From: JAILZP01 sp037444185
GTDB lineage: Bacteria; Bacillota; Desulfotomaculia; Desulfotomaculales; Desulfocucumaceae
Direction: 5' to 3'
DNA: 62,781 nt
NCBI GenBank assembly: GCA_037444185.1
Contig: JBBIMW010000009.1
Location: forward strand, 1 to 62,781
Part shown: positions 25,139-33,200 of the stretch, piece by piece
Layout of the letters: the number at the start of each line of letters is the position of its first letter
How positions within the stretch are numbered: position 1 is the stretch's first letter
Position numbers and translations under genes: made by a program
Notes under the pieces: model-generated
The model's database searches: none
What the model was told of the DNA's origin: nothing
Seen by the model: only the letters and a program-made list of their open reading frames with translations

Positions 25139-26238
25139 CCGAGGCCGCCGCCCCGGGCGGCCCGGCGGAAATCAGGGAAATATACTCCCGCTATACGGCC
25201 AGAAAAATATTGCTGCTGGCCGGGCTGGGAATTCTGCTGGCGGGCATGGGGCTCTTCGCCTCCACCACCGGGGCGGCCGCCATAGGCGTGGCCGATGTCT
25301 GGCGGGTGGTGGCGGGCAAGGTCGTTCCGGGGTATAGTCTGGCGCCCGCCAGTGAACTGGCCGGGACGGTGGTCTGGGAGCTGAGGATCCCGAGGATTTT
25401 TCTGGCCGTGCTGACCGGCATGAGCCTGGCCGGGGCCGGGGCGGTGATGCAGGGACTGCTGCGCAATCCCCTGGTCTGCCCGTACACGCTGGGGCTTTCC
25501 GGCGGCGCAGCCTTCGGCGCCGCCCTGGCCATTGTCCTGGGGAAAAACATTCTGGGTGGCTATTTCAATATCGCCGGCAACTATATTATTGTCACCAACG
25601 CCTTCTTTTTCGGCTGCCTGACCATGCTTTTCGTCTACGCCATTTCCCGCCTGAAGGGGGGTGTGCCGGAAACGCTGCTGCTGGGGGGGGTGGCCATAGG
25701 CTATCTGTTTTCCGCCGGAGTTTCCGCACTCAAATACATTTCCAATGAGGAGGCCCTGAAGGACTTAGTGGTGTGGCTGATGGGGGGACTGTGGGGCGCA
25801 AGCTGGGAGACCGTTATGCTGCTTTTTCCCCTGGTGGTCGTCTGCATGACTGTGCTACTGCGTTACGCCTGGGACCTCAATGCCCTGGGGGCCGGGGAGG
25901 AGGTGGCCGCCAGCCTGGGCGTCAATGTGCGGCGGCTGCGGCTGGTCTGCCTGATACTGGCCACCCTGGCCGCCTCCGGGACCATCGCCTTCACCGGCAT
26001 CATAGGTTTTGTCGGCCTGGTGGGGCCGCATATTTGCCGCTTCATCATAGGGGGCGACAACCGTTTTTTGATTCCCTGCGCCTGCATTGCGGGGGGGGCG
26101 CTGCTTTTGCTGGCCGACACCATGGCCCGCACTGTTTTCTCGCCGGTGGAGGTGCCGGTGGGAATATTGACCTCGCTGATTGGCGCGCCCTTTTTCATCT
26201 ATTTGCTGATTAAGAAAAAAAGACGGTACTGGTCCTGA
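25117..26238 (+). CDS. FecCD/BtuC-type ABC importer permease
   Basis: Membrane channel for iron-siderophore, haem or cobalamin-type import, 373 residues with about ten hydrophobic segments. Family blocks seen: ELRIPRIFLAVLTGMSLAGAG (about 88-108), MQGLLRNPLVCPYTLGLSGGA, and IGFVGLVGPHICRFIIGGDN (about 294-313) that forms the ATPase coupling loop. It starts inside the end of the binding-protein gene, so coupling is likely. The ATPase expected next is displaced by a secreted stalk-domain gene and lies at 28898. Riboswitch control of the locus favours a corrinoid, cobalt or metal-chelate substrate over iron. Confidence 0.9.
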   Translation: MGVPATVAEAAAPGGPAEIREIYSRYTARKILLLAGLGILLAGMGLFASTTGAAAIGVADVWRVVAGKVVPGYSLAPASELAGTVVWELRIPRIFLAVLTGMSLAGAGAVMQGLLRNPLVCPYTLGLSGGAAFGAALAIVLGKNILGGYFNIAGNYIIVTNAFFFGCLTMLFVYAISRLKGGVPETLLLGGVAIGYLFSAGVSALKYISNEEALKDLVVWLMGGLWGASWETVMLLFPLVVVCMTVLLRYAWDLNALGAGEEVAASLGVNVRRLRLVCLILATLAASGTIAFTGIIGFVGLVGPHICRFIIGGDNRFLIPCACIAGGALLLLADTMARTVFSPVEVPVGILTSLIGAPFFIYLLIKKKRRYWS

Positions 26239-26301
26239 AACCATGCGAAAATTTTAAAAGCACTGCCCAGAAAATAGCTTATTCTGCGTTCCTTATTCTG
26301 T

Positions 26302-26334
26302 CAGAATCCAGAATCCAAGAGCCAGAATCCAGAA
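26302..26334. repeat. AGAATCC-rich dispersed repeat, copy 1
   Basis: Tandem CAGAATCC-type units (CAGAATCCAGAATCCAAGAG, then CCAGAATCCAGAA) in the gap between the permease and the stalk-protein gene. The same arrangement recurs at 56773-56812. The gap has no supported gene. Confidence 0.75.
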
Positions 26335-26434
26335 GGGAGGGGTTGGACGGGCGTATTTTCATCCTTTGATAGTGCCGCCGCAAGGCGACATGGCGGGTCC
26401 GCCAAAAAATTGAGACGGGGAGGATTTGTGTAAT

Positions 26435-28753
26435 ATGTACCGGATTAGGTTTTTTTCTCTTGTACTTTTTCTGACAATGGGACTGGTGATATGCGGGGCC
26501 GGCACGGCTTCGGCCGTTACCACCAACTCGGCCCAGTGGGTGCCGAATGTGAGCCCCCCGGCCGGAGAAGTTCAGCTGGGCACACTGAGGCTTCTGGAAA
26601 CCGGGTTCGGAAGCATCAAGGAAAACGACTCGGTGAGCATTTCCCTGCCCTCGTACGCCGGGATAAAGGAATTCAGGGTGTTGTTGTCGGGATCCATGAC
26701 CATGCCCGCCACAAAGGTGACAGTCTCTGATGATAAATTCAAAGTTGGCGCCCAAGATTATGATTTCGGCGCCGTAGCCCCTCTTTCGGCGGATTTGCAT
26801 GTCAGCGTGCTGAATAAAAACACTGTCAATCTCATTGTTAAAAGGGCCTGGAATCCTGGAGGTTCAACCAGTTCTCTGACAATGATGATTTTATGGGACA
26901 AGGTGGACATCGGCCCCGTTTCAGCCGAAGGCCTTGAAAGCAGTGACATCAGGGCCACCCTGGACGCCCCTTCCTTTTCCGGATTCTCTTCCGGGACGGT
27001 GGCCGTGGGCAGGATACTGACCGCCGGCGGCAGCTCCGCCAGCGCGGCGTCACCGGTCAACATCACCGATGCCGGGGGAAACGTGGCCGACATCACCATC
27101 AAGGAAGATGTGGTCAAGTCGCTGAAAAAAAATGACGGCGAGTTTCCACGGGGGAAAACGGTAAAGCTGATATTGAGCCCGGGTTTTAAGTGGGATGCCG
27201 CGAATATACTTCATCAGGGAGGATTTTCCAGCAACAGCGTAACCAGTGCCGTTTTTACCGAAGCCGACGGCCGCAGCGCGCTTTATCTGAAGATTGAAAA
27301 TGAGAGCGCGGACAGGCCCGGGCAATTGGTGATCAAAGGCAGGGTCAGTGCCGACAGGCCCTTCGCCACCGAGAGGGACGTCAAGGTATTTTACGGCGGA
27401 ACCAATCCGGGGGTGGGGGGGGACAAAATTGCCGATATGACGGTGGCCAGGTACAGGGTGGCCGGCCTGGCGGCGGCGGCCAAAGGCGAGCTGGACGTGG
27501 TGGCGGGAAGGGAAAACCAGCAGATTGGCAATTTCACCGTGGCCGAAGGGATGCAGGGTGATCTGCAGCAGGGCCGGACAATCAGGCTCACCCTGCCCGC
27601 CGGGGTGAAATGGAGCCGCGTCCCCGATGTGGTGCGTGAGGCGGGGGACGGCGATATTTCCAGAAGCCCCTCCGTTTTGGACGACGGGCGGACCCTTTCG
27701 TTCCGAGTCGACAAAGCCGGAACATCCAGGACTGTTTTCCGGTTCAATTACCCCACCGTGAGCCTGGCTATCAACGCGCCGAAAAAAATTGAAGTGGCGG
27801 TCAAGGGGCCGGGGATCAGCGGCGCCGTATCCGTGGCCAATGTGCAGGAACCGCTGAAGATCAGCGCCGGTGGCGGCAATGTGCGCATCGGCGCTGTGGA
27901 GCAGCCCGTGGGCGATCTGGTGGTTCAGGAAAATCTGGCCGGGGCGCTGCGGGCCGTTACTGCCGCCGGCGGCCGGGCGGAGTTGAAAATCACCCTGCCC
28001 GCCGGGGTGAGTTTCGCCAAAATGCCTTCGGTGGCGGTCAGCGACGGGGATTTGGAGCTGGACAAAGGAGCAATCAGGCTGGAGGACAGGGACCGGACCC
28101 TGGTCATTCCGGTGAGCCTGTCCAGCAGCACCCCCGTGGAAAAGCCCCTGCCGGCCGGTGACGGTAAAGAGGGCAGTGTCATTAACGAGCTGATTGGCAG
28201 CACCGTGGAGATCAGAGAAATATTGTTGACTCTGAGCCGCGCGGTGCCGGAAGGTGACATCACCGTGGAAGTGAGCGGCAGTGCCCTGAGCGAGACGGGG
28301 GGACTGTTTTCTTCCGCCCTTAATAGCCTGAGCACCACACTGGCCAGGTGCGTGACGCCCAAGCCGGCTGAGATAAAGGTGGGGGCTGTATTCACCATTG
28401 GCAGCAAAAAATACCTGGCCGGCGCTGAGGAGAAGGAAATGGACATTGCGCCATACATCAAGGACGGGCGGACCTATGCCCCGGTGAGGTATATTGCCTA
28501 CGCTGCGGGAGTGCCGGACGACTGCATACTTTGGGATGGCCAGAATAACACTGTGACCATTTTGGCCGGCAAAAGGGTGATACAGTTTGAAGTGGGCAAG
28601 AACGGCTATCTGCTGCAGGGTTCGTATATTTCCACCGATGCCGCGCCGGAGAACATCGGCGGCCGGGTGACGCTTCCCTATCGCTTTGTGGCCCAGGCCT
28701 TGGGACTGAAGGCCGACTGGAACGCCGGGACCCAGCAGGTGGTCATCCGTTAG
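26435..28753 (+). CDS. Large secreted protein with repeated beta-type units and C-terminal stalk domain
   Basis: Exported 772-residue protein of unknown function. A Sec signal ends near ASA (about residue 27). The body holds at least three related units starting near residues 207, 351 and 479, each with a pattern like IGDLVVxE, a basic/hydrophobic strand LTLPAGVxW, and xSDGDL followed by a DxGRTLxFxV strand. The last 120 residues (from about 650) are a copper-amine-oxidase N-terminal-like stalk domain with DGRTYAPVRYIAYAAG and GRVTLPYRFVAQALGLKADW. ATG at 26435 is set by GGGGAGG at 26417. It is inserted between the permease and ATPase of the importer, so it may be a wall-bound receptor or scaffold for the same ligand. 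Confidence 0.8.
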   Translation: MYRIRFFSLVLFLTMGLVICGAGTASAVTTNSAQWVPNVSPPAGEVQLGTLRLLETGFGSIKENDSVSISLPSYAGIKEFRVLLSGSMTMPATKVTVSDDKFKVGAQDYDFGAVAPLSADLHVSVLNKNTVNLIVKRAWNPGGSTSSLTMMILWDKVDIGPVSAEGLESSDIRATLDAPSFSGFSSGTVAVGRILTAGGSSASAASPVNITDAGGNVADITIKEDVVKSLKKNDGEFPRGKTVKLILSPGFKWDAANILHQGGFSSNSVTSAVFTEADGRSALYLKIENESADRPGQLVIKGRVSADRPFATERDVKVFYGGTNPGVGGDKIADMTVARYRVAGLAAAAKGELDVVAGRENQQIGNFTVAEGMQGDLQQGRTIRLTLPAGVKWSRVPDVVREAGDGDISRSPSVLDDGRTLSFRVDKAGTSRTVFRFNYPTVSLAINAPKKIEVAVKGPGISGAVSVANVQEPLKISAGGGNVRIGAVEQPVGDLVVQENLAGALRAVTAAGGRAELKITLPAGVSFAKMPSVAVSDGDLELDKGAIRLEDRDRTLVIPVSLSSSTPVEKPLPAGDGKEGSVINELIGSTVEIREILLTLSRAVPEGDITVEVSGSALSETGGLFSSALNSLSTTLARCVTPKPAEIKVGAVFTIGSKKYLAGAEEKEMDIAPYIKDGRTYAPVRYIAYAAGVPDDCILWDGQNNTVTILAGKRVIQFEVGKNGYLLQGSYISTDAAPENIGGRVTLPYRFVAQALGLKADWNAGTQQVVIR

Positions 28754-28761
28754 GAGGCTAT

Positions 28762-28791
28762 ATGTCGTATAAACGGGTTTTGCAGCACTCT
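28762..28791 (-). repeat. Fragment of the MITE-associated dispersed repeat
   Basis: Thirty bases (ATGTCGTATAAACGGGTTTT, then GCAGCACTCT) match, with one difference, the reverse complement of the spacer between the two MITE-like copies around 60387-60417. It shows that the repeated block extends beyond the inverted-repeat element itself. Confidence 0.65.
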
Positions 28792-28810
28792 CCCGATTCT
28801 GGGGAAAGGC

Positions 28811-28848
28811 GGGGGCGCCCGGTCAAACCGGGACACCCCCTGTCTTTC
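28811..28848 (+). terminator. Possible terminator or mRNA hairpin between stalk-protein and ATPase genes
   Basis: GGGGG/CCCCC outer stem and CCCGG/CCGGG inner stem with a small internal loop, followed by TGTCTTTC. The T tract is poor, so attenuation or mRNA stabilisation is as likely as full termination, which would cut off the ATPase. Confidence 0.4.
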
Positions 28849-28897
28849 ATTGGCAGGGAAATAATGAAAATCAATAAACAGGGCGGTGATTTGTAAA

Positions 28898-29701
28898 ATG
28901 CGGCTGTCGATTAAGGGCGTCGTATTATCCTACGGCAGTTTTCCGGTGTTGCATGGAGTGGTCATGGATGCCGGCTATGGCGAGGTGGTAAGCATTGTGG
29001 GGCCCAACGGGTCGGGGAAAAGCACCCTTTTGCGGTGTGTGGCCCGCATACTCAAACCCGGCCGGGGGGCAATACTTTTGGATGGAAAGGAAATAAGTTC
29101 CTTGAGGGGCTCCGATTTGGCGAAAATGTTGGGATATGTGCCCCAGTCCGCGGCGGAGGCCTTTCCCCTCACGGTGCTGGAAACGGTGCTGCTGGGCAGG
29201 AAGCCTCATCTGAAGTGGGGGGTGGGCAAGAAAGATTTGGCCGTCGCGGAAGAAATACTGCGGTACATGCGCATAGAGGCGCTGGCCGGCCGGTACCTGA
29301 ATGAATTAAGCGGCGGCCAGAAGCAGAAGGTGCTTCTGGCCCGGGCCCTGGCCCAGGAACCGGAGGTGCTGCTCCTTGACGAGCCCACCTCCAACCTGGA
29401 CATCAGGCATCAGCTGGAGGTGCTTGAACTGGTGGGGGACCTGGCCCGGCGGCGCCGGCGCACGGTGCTGCTGGTGATGCACGACCTCAATCTTGCCGCC
29501 AGGTTCTCCGACAAGCTGGTGCTTTTAAAGGACGGGCGCATTTATGCCGCCGGCAGGCCTAAAAAGGTGCTCACGGAGGAGAACATAGGAGTGGTTTACG
29601 GGGTGGAAGCCCTGGTGAACGACAGCAAATACGGCCTGCAGGTCTTTCCGGTCCGGCCGGCCGGCGGACAAAAAACCGCCCTGGCCGCCGGGGCCGGCTG
29701 A
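28898..29701 (+). CDS. FecE/BtuD-type ABC importer ATPase
   Basis: ATPase for the FecCD-type importer, 267 residues. Walker A GPNGSGKST at about residues 35-43, signature LSGGQKQKVLLARAL at about 136-150, Walker B VLLLDEPTSNLD at about 157-168, H-loop LLVMHDLNLAARFSD. ATG at 28898 is used; GGGCGGTGAT lies upstream. It is the last gene of the riboswitch locus and is separated from its permease by the secreted stalk-domain gene. The next transcription unit (rplS) has its own strong promoter 48 bases further on. Confidence 0.9.
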   Translation: MRLSIKGVVLSYGSFPVLHGVVMDAGYGEVVSIVGPNGSGKSTLLRCVARILKPGRGAILLDGKEISSLRGSDLAKMLGYVPQSAAEAFPLTVLETVLLGRKPHLKWGVGKKDLAVAEEILRYMRIEALAGRYLNELSGGQKQKVLLARALAQEPEVLLLDEPTSNLDIRHQLEVLELVGDLARRRRRTVLLVMHDLNLAARFSDKLVLLKDGRIYAAGRPKKVLTEENIGVVYGVEALVNDSKYGLQVFPVRPAGGQKTALAAGAG

Positions 29702-29748
29702 GGCGCCAGTTACATTCTTTATCCCGGCAACATTAAAATACTCCCGTG

Positions 29749-29777
29749 TTGCACGGTCAAATTCTTTGTGGTATAAT
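29749..29777 (+). promoter_or_regulatory. Promoter of rplS
   Basis: TTGCAC (29749-29754), a 17-base spacer and a perfect TATAAT (29772-29777) form a strong sigma-A-type promoter. Transcription would start near 29784, giving a leader of about 77 bases before rplS that contains a short GCCG/CGGC hairpin and GTTG/CAAC ends; a ribosomal-protein leader is possible but not shown. Confidence 0.8.
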
Positions 29778-29860
29778 TTTTTTTGTTGAATTACGGTTGG
29801 TCCTCTGGGCCGTGGAAAAGCGGCACACGAACAACTTGGCGGGAAGGGAGGTACATAAAC

Positions 29861-30208
29861 GTGAATCTGATCCAGTCCCTGGAGCAGGAACATAAGAGGA
29901 CGGATATTCCAGATTTCAGGCCGGGAGATACCGTAAGGGTGCATGTCAAGGTTGTGGAGGCCGGCCGGGAAAGAATACAGGCATTCGAGGGAGTGGTGAT
30001 CAGGCGCAGGGGAGGCGGTCTCGGCGAGACCTTCACCGTGCGCAGGGTTTCCTACGGAGTGGGCGTGGAAAGGACATTTCCCCTGAATACCCCCAAAATA
30101 GACAGGATTGAGGTGGTAAGGCGCGGCCAGGTGAGGCGCGCCAGGCTGTACTACCTGCGCAAGCTGCGGGGCAAGGCCGCGCGGATAAAGGAAAAGGTCA
30201 GAAGGTAA
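29861..30208 (+). CDS. rplS: 50S ribosomal protein L19
   Basis: Ribosomal protein of the large subunit near the 30S interface, 115 residues, the usual bacterial length. Recognised over its full length: IPDFRPGDTVRVHVKVVEAG, RIQAFEGVVIRRRGGG, the FTVRRVSYGVGVERTFP block and the basic C-terminus RARLYYLRKLRGKAARI. GTG at 29861 is set by GGGAGG upstream. It has its own promoter and a terminator right after the stop. The usual rpsP-rimM-trmD neighbours are not upstream; instead the gene borders the corrinoid/metal locus. Confidence 0.97.
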   Translation: MNLIQSLEQEHKRTDIPDFRPGDTVRVHVKVVEAGRERIQAFEGVVIRRRGGGLGETFTVRRVSYGVGVERTFPLNTPKIDRIEVVRRGQVRRARLYYLRKLRGKAARIKEKVRR

Positions 30209-30221
30209 ACGGGCATGTCGG

Positions 30222-30248
30222 GGGACTGTACATAAGCAGTCCCTTTTT
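30222..30248 (+). terminator. Intrinsic terminator after rplS
   Basis: Stem GGGACTG (30222-30228) / CAGTCCC (30237-30243) with an 8-base loop and a TTTTT run. Some read-through into lepB is likely, as no clear promoter for lepB was found. Confidence 0.85.
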
Positions 30249-30277
30249 GTCAATGCGTGTTTTGGAGGAATACTGCC

Positions 30278-30838
30278 ATGACTGAAAATGCCGGGACGAT
30301 GGGAGAGGTTAAAGAAAACCGGAAAAAGTCAGCCTTGAGGGAGATGCTGGAGTCCCTGCTCATTGCGCTGGTACTGGCCCTGCTGATCAGGGCCTTTGTG
30401 CTGCAGCCTTTTTATATACCGTCCGGCTCCATGGAGCCCACCCTTAGGATTCGGGACCACATCATTGTGAACAAATTCGGCTACAGGTTCTGGGAGCCCC
30501 GGCGGGGAGACATTATGGTGTTCAAATACCCCTTAAACCCCGACAAGGACTTTGTAAAAAGACTCGTGGGCATGCCGGGGGAGAGGGTGGAGATTAAAAA
30601 CGGCAGACTTTTAATTGACGGCCGGCAGGTTGACGAGAAGTACCTGCCCCGGGGGATCAGGCACCCGGACTTCGGTCCCGTGGTGGTGCCGGATAATAGC
30701 TACCTGATGCTGGGTGACAACAGGAACAACAGCGACGACAGCCGGGTGTGGGGACCTTTGCCCAAAGAGTACGTGATCGGCAAGGCCATGCTGGTGTACT
30801 GGCCCCTGGACCGGGTGCGGCTTTTGACCGACAAATAG
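30278..30838 (+). CDS. lepB: Signal peptidase I
   Basis: Membrane-bound serine protease that removes Sec and Tat signal peptides, 186 residues. One N-terminal membrane anchor (about residues 26-44) is followed by box B with the catalytic serine in PSGSMEP (about 49-55), and box D with the catalytic lysine in DFVKRLVGMPGE (about 92-103); box E GDNRNNSDDSR is near 147. The short, single-anchor form is typical of Gram-positive bacteria. ATG at 30278 follows GGAGG at 30265-30269. Order rplS-lepB-rbgA-rnhB is a known Firmicutes arrangement. Confidence 0.95.
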   Translation: MTENAGTMGEVKENRKKSALREMLESLLIALVLALLIRAFVLQPFYIPSGSMEPTLRIRDHIIVNKFGYRFWEPRRGDIMVFKYPLNPDKDFVKRLVGMPGERVEIKNGRLLIDGRQVDEKYLPRGIRHPDFGPVVVPDNSYLMLGDNRNNSDDSRVWGPLPKEYVIGKAMLVYWPLDRVRLLTDK

Positions 30839-30890
30839 CCGCCCTTCAAGGAACCCCATTCTGTCAGCAACAAGAATAATGAATAACTTA

Positions 30891-30911
30891 ATAACTTTGG
30901 TACCGGGTACC
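30891..30911. repeat. Palindromic repeat with GGTACCGGGTACC core
   Basis: AATAACTTT is followed by the perfect palindrome GGTACC-G-GGTACC (30899-30911). The same layout (ATAACTT then GGTnCCGGGnACC) recurs at 61710 and, less exactly, at 31804, so it is a small dispersed family and not only a local hairpin. It lies between lepB and rbgA. Confidence 0.6.
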
Positions 30912-30942
30912 TGATATTTGGTATGGAGGTCTCAAGGCCGGT

Positions 30943-31803
30943 ATGGATATTCAGTGGTTTCCCGGTCACATGAACAAGGCCAGGAGGCTGTTAAAGGAAA
31001 GCCTGAAGCTGGTGGACGCGGTAATCGAGGTGGCGGACGCCCGGATACCGCACAGCAGCCGCAGTCCGGTAATTGAAGAGGCGGTGGGCGGAAAACCGCT
31101 TTTGGTGGTGCTGAACAAGGCCGATCTGGCCGATCCGGACATTACCCGTCGGTGGGAGAGTTATTTCAGGGACAGGGGCTTGAGGGCACTGTCCGTGGAC
31201 TCCCTCCGGGGGGCCGGCATCGGCGGGATAAGCCAGGAAATAAAGGAAATGGCCGGGCCGAAAACCGTCTCCCTCGGTTCCGCCGGGCGGTTGCCCAGGC
31301 CCCCCCGCTGCATGATAGCAGGTATTCCCAATGTAGGCAAGTCTTTTCTGATTAACCGCCTGGCCGGGAGAAAATCCGCCAGGACCGGGAACAGGCCCGG
31401 TGTGACCAGGGGACAGCAGTGGATCAGGGTGGCGGGGGAGATCGATTTGCTGGATACTCCGGGAGTACTGTGGCCTAAATTCGACGATCCCGGGGCGGGC
31501 TTCCGGCTGGCCGTAACAGGCGCCATCAGTGATCAGGTTTTCGACCTTGAAGCCGTGGCCGGACGACTGGCGGGGTGGCTGGCGGCCAATTATCCGGAAT
31601 CCGTGGAAAAGCGCTATAAAATAGAGGTTCCGGACAGTGGGGAGCCCCAGGAATTGCTTTCGGTGATTGGTAAAAGCAGGGGGTTTATCCGGCAGGGCGG
31701 AAGTATTGACATTCTAAAGGCGGCGGTGCTGCTGCTTAAGGAGTTCAGGGAGGGAAGGCTGGGCAGGTTCACCCTGGAACATCCGGTCATTAATACAGCT
31801 TGA
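30943..31803 (+). CDS. rbgA: Ribosome biogenesis GTPase RbgA (YlqF)
   Basis: Circularly permuted GTPase needed for late assembly of the 50S subunit, 286 residues. The permuted motif order is visible: G4 NKADL (about residues 59-63), G5-like SVDSLRGAG, then G1 GIPNVGKS (about 127-134) and G3 DTPG (about 171-174). The N-terminus WFPGHMNKA is typical of the family. ATG at 30943 follows GGAGGT at 30925. It sits with rplS upstream, which fits a shared role in building the large subunit. Confidence 0.95.
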   Translation: MDIQWFPGHMNKARRLLKESLKLVDAVIEVADARIPHSSRSPVIEEAVGGKPLLVVLNKADLADPDITRRWESYFRDRGLRALSVDSLRGAGIGGISQEIKEMAGPKTVSLGSAGRLPRPPRCMIAGIPNVGKSFLINRLAGRKSARTGNRPGVTRGQQWIRVAGEIDLLDTPGVLWPKFDDPGAGFRLAVTGAISDQVFDLEAVAGRLAGWLAANYPESVEKRYKIEVPDSGEPQELLSVIGKSRGFIRQGGSIDILKAAVLLLKEFREGRLGRFTLEHPVINTA

Positions 31804-31825
31804 ATAATTTTGGCTCCGGGCACCC
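31804..31825. repeat. Degenerate copy of the GGTnCCGGGnACC palindrome
   Basis: AATAATTTTGG then CTCCGGGCACC, directly after the rbgA stop, aligns with the copies at 30891 and 61714 but the left arm no longer pairs fully with the right. The rest of the 128-base gap to rnhB shows no gene. Confidence 0.45.
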
Positions 31826-31931
31826 GGGCGCCGGAACCATTGGGGCAAAAAATATTTACTTTGGGGGCAGGGATTTGTCCCTTCATCGCGAAAAACCTAT
31901 TAATCCACAAATTTGATGCGGGGGTCGGAGC

Positions 31932-32747
31932 TTGGATCTATCGGGCATGACCCTGGCGGAAATAAGACGGCTGGTACTGTTAAAAGAGGCGGAGTGTTCC
32001 GGCCCGGGAAATTCCTTTTTTCCGGGGGAGGATCTTTTACGGGCCCTGTCGTCGGACCCCAGGGCCGGCGTCAGGAAGTTGCATATGGCGCTGGAAAGAC
32101 AGTGCCGTATGATGAAAAAAGAGAATGACCGGCTGGATCATCTTCACCTGTACGAAAAAAGGCTTGCCTCCCTGGGCGTTGAAGCGGTGGCGGGCGTGGA
32201 CGAGGCCGGCCGGGGCCCCCTGGCGGGCCCGGTGGCGGCGGCGGCGGTAATACTGCCGGCCGGGGTCCGCATATATGAGCTGAATGATTCGAAGCGGCTG
32301 TCGGCGGCAAAGAGAAAAGCCCTGGCCCTCCAGATAAAAAAAATATCTGTGGCCTGGGCTGTTGGCATGTCTACGGTGGAGGAAATAGATAAATTGAATA
32401 TATACCACGCCTCCGTGCTGGCCATGCGCAGGGCCCTGGCGGATTTGGGGGTTGTTCCCGGGCATGTTCTGGTGGACGGGTTCGGTATACCGGAACTGCA
32501 TCTGCCCCAGACCGGCATAACCGGGGGGGACGGCAAAAGCGCCTCCATTGCGGCTGCTTCGATTCTGGCCAAGGTGGCCAGGGATGAATTGATGGAGTCC
32601 GCCCACATTATGTATCCCCGGTACGGTTTCGATCGGCATAAGGGCTACGCCACGCCCGGCCATGTACAGGCCCTGCGCCGGTACGGCCCCTGTCCCCTGC
32701 ACCGGCGGGGATTTGCACCGGTAAGGGAACTGCTTGGCCCGGAGTGA
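31932..32747 (+). CDS. rnhB: Ribonuclease HII
   Basis: Endonuclease that cuts RNA in RNA-DNA hybrids, including single ribonucleotides in DNA. The 271-residue product has an N-terminal extension of about 85 residues, seen in Gram-positive RnhB, then the catalytic domain: VAGVDEAGRGPLAGPV (about 86-101) with the DE pair, LNDSKRLS (about 117) and VLVDGF (about 180) with further acidic residues. TTG at 31932 is used because GCGGGGGT lies 6 bases upstream; ATG at 31947 is an alternative. Confidence 0.93.
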   Translation: MDLSGMTLAEIRRLVLLKEAECSGPGNSFFPGEDLLRALSSDPRAGVRKLHMALERQCRMMKKENDRLDHLHLYEKRLASLGVEAVAGVDEAGRGPLAGPVAAAAVILPAGVRIYELNDSKRLSAAKRKALALQIKKISVAWAVGMSTVEEIDKLNIYHASVLAMRRALADLGVVPGHVLVDGFGIPELHLPQTGITGGDGKSASIAAASILAKVARDELMESAHIMYPRYGFDRHKGYATPGHVQALRRYGPCPLHRRGFAPVRELLGPE

Positions 32748-32790
32748 CCGGTATGTCAATTATTGCTGCTCAACTGACTGTATTGTGTCC

Positions 32791-32796
32791 TATAAT
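32791..32796 (+). promoter_or_regulatory. Candidate -10 box of the nuo operon
   Basis: TATAAT 48 bases ahead of the nuoA start. No good -35 was found at 16-18 bases (TTGCTG at 32763 is too far), so the assignment rests on the -10 and its position. Confidence 0.4.
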
Positions 32797-32843
32797 TACT
32801 GTGTGGGTTGCTGTTTAATTTTATACGAAGGGGGGGAGAATAC

Positions 32844-33200
32844 TTGCTTTCTGACTGGGGTGCTATTTCTATTTTTTTTGCGGTGGCCCTGGTGTTCGGC
32901 GCAGGGGGGATTATAACGGCCTTTTTGATTGCGCCGCGCCGTACCACCGCCCAGAAGGTCACAACTTACGAGTGCGGTGTGGACACCATCGGACCCACCT
33001 GGGTGCAGTTTAGAACCAGCTATTTTCTGTATGCTTTACTGTTCGTGATATTCGACGTGGAAACAATTTATCTGTACCCGTGGGCGGTGAAATTCCAGAG
33101 CTTGGGGCTGTTCGCCTTTATTGAAATGATTATCTTTCTGTTGATACTGATTATCGGACTGTGGTACGCCTGGAAGGAAGGAGCATTGGAATGGAAGTGA
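32844..33200 (+). CDS. nuoA: NADH-quinone oxidoreductase subunit A
   Basis: Small membrane subunit of complex I, 118 residues with three hydrophobic segments and the conserved loop YECGVDTIGPTWVQF, then FVIFDVETIYLYPWA. TTG at 32844 is chosen because GGGGGGAG at 32831-32838 is well placed; a longer in-frame start lacks such a site. It opens an eleven-gene operon, overlapping nuoB by 10 bases. Confidence 0.94.
   Translation: MLSDWGAISIFFAVALVFGAGGIITAFLIAPRRTTAQKVTTYECGVDTIGPTWVQFRTSYFLYALLFVIFDVETIYLYPWAVKFQSLGLFAFIEMIIFLLILIIGLWYAWKEGALEWK

Noticed and set aside
26302..26334. CRISPR array
   Set aside because: Units are only 7 to 8 bases with no unique spacers of CRISPR length, and no cas genes are in the window.
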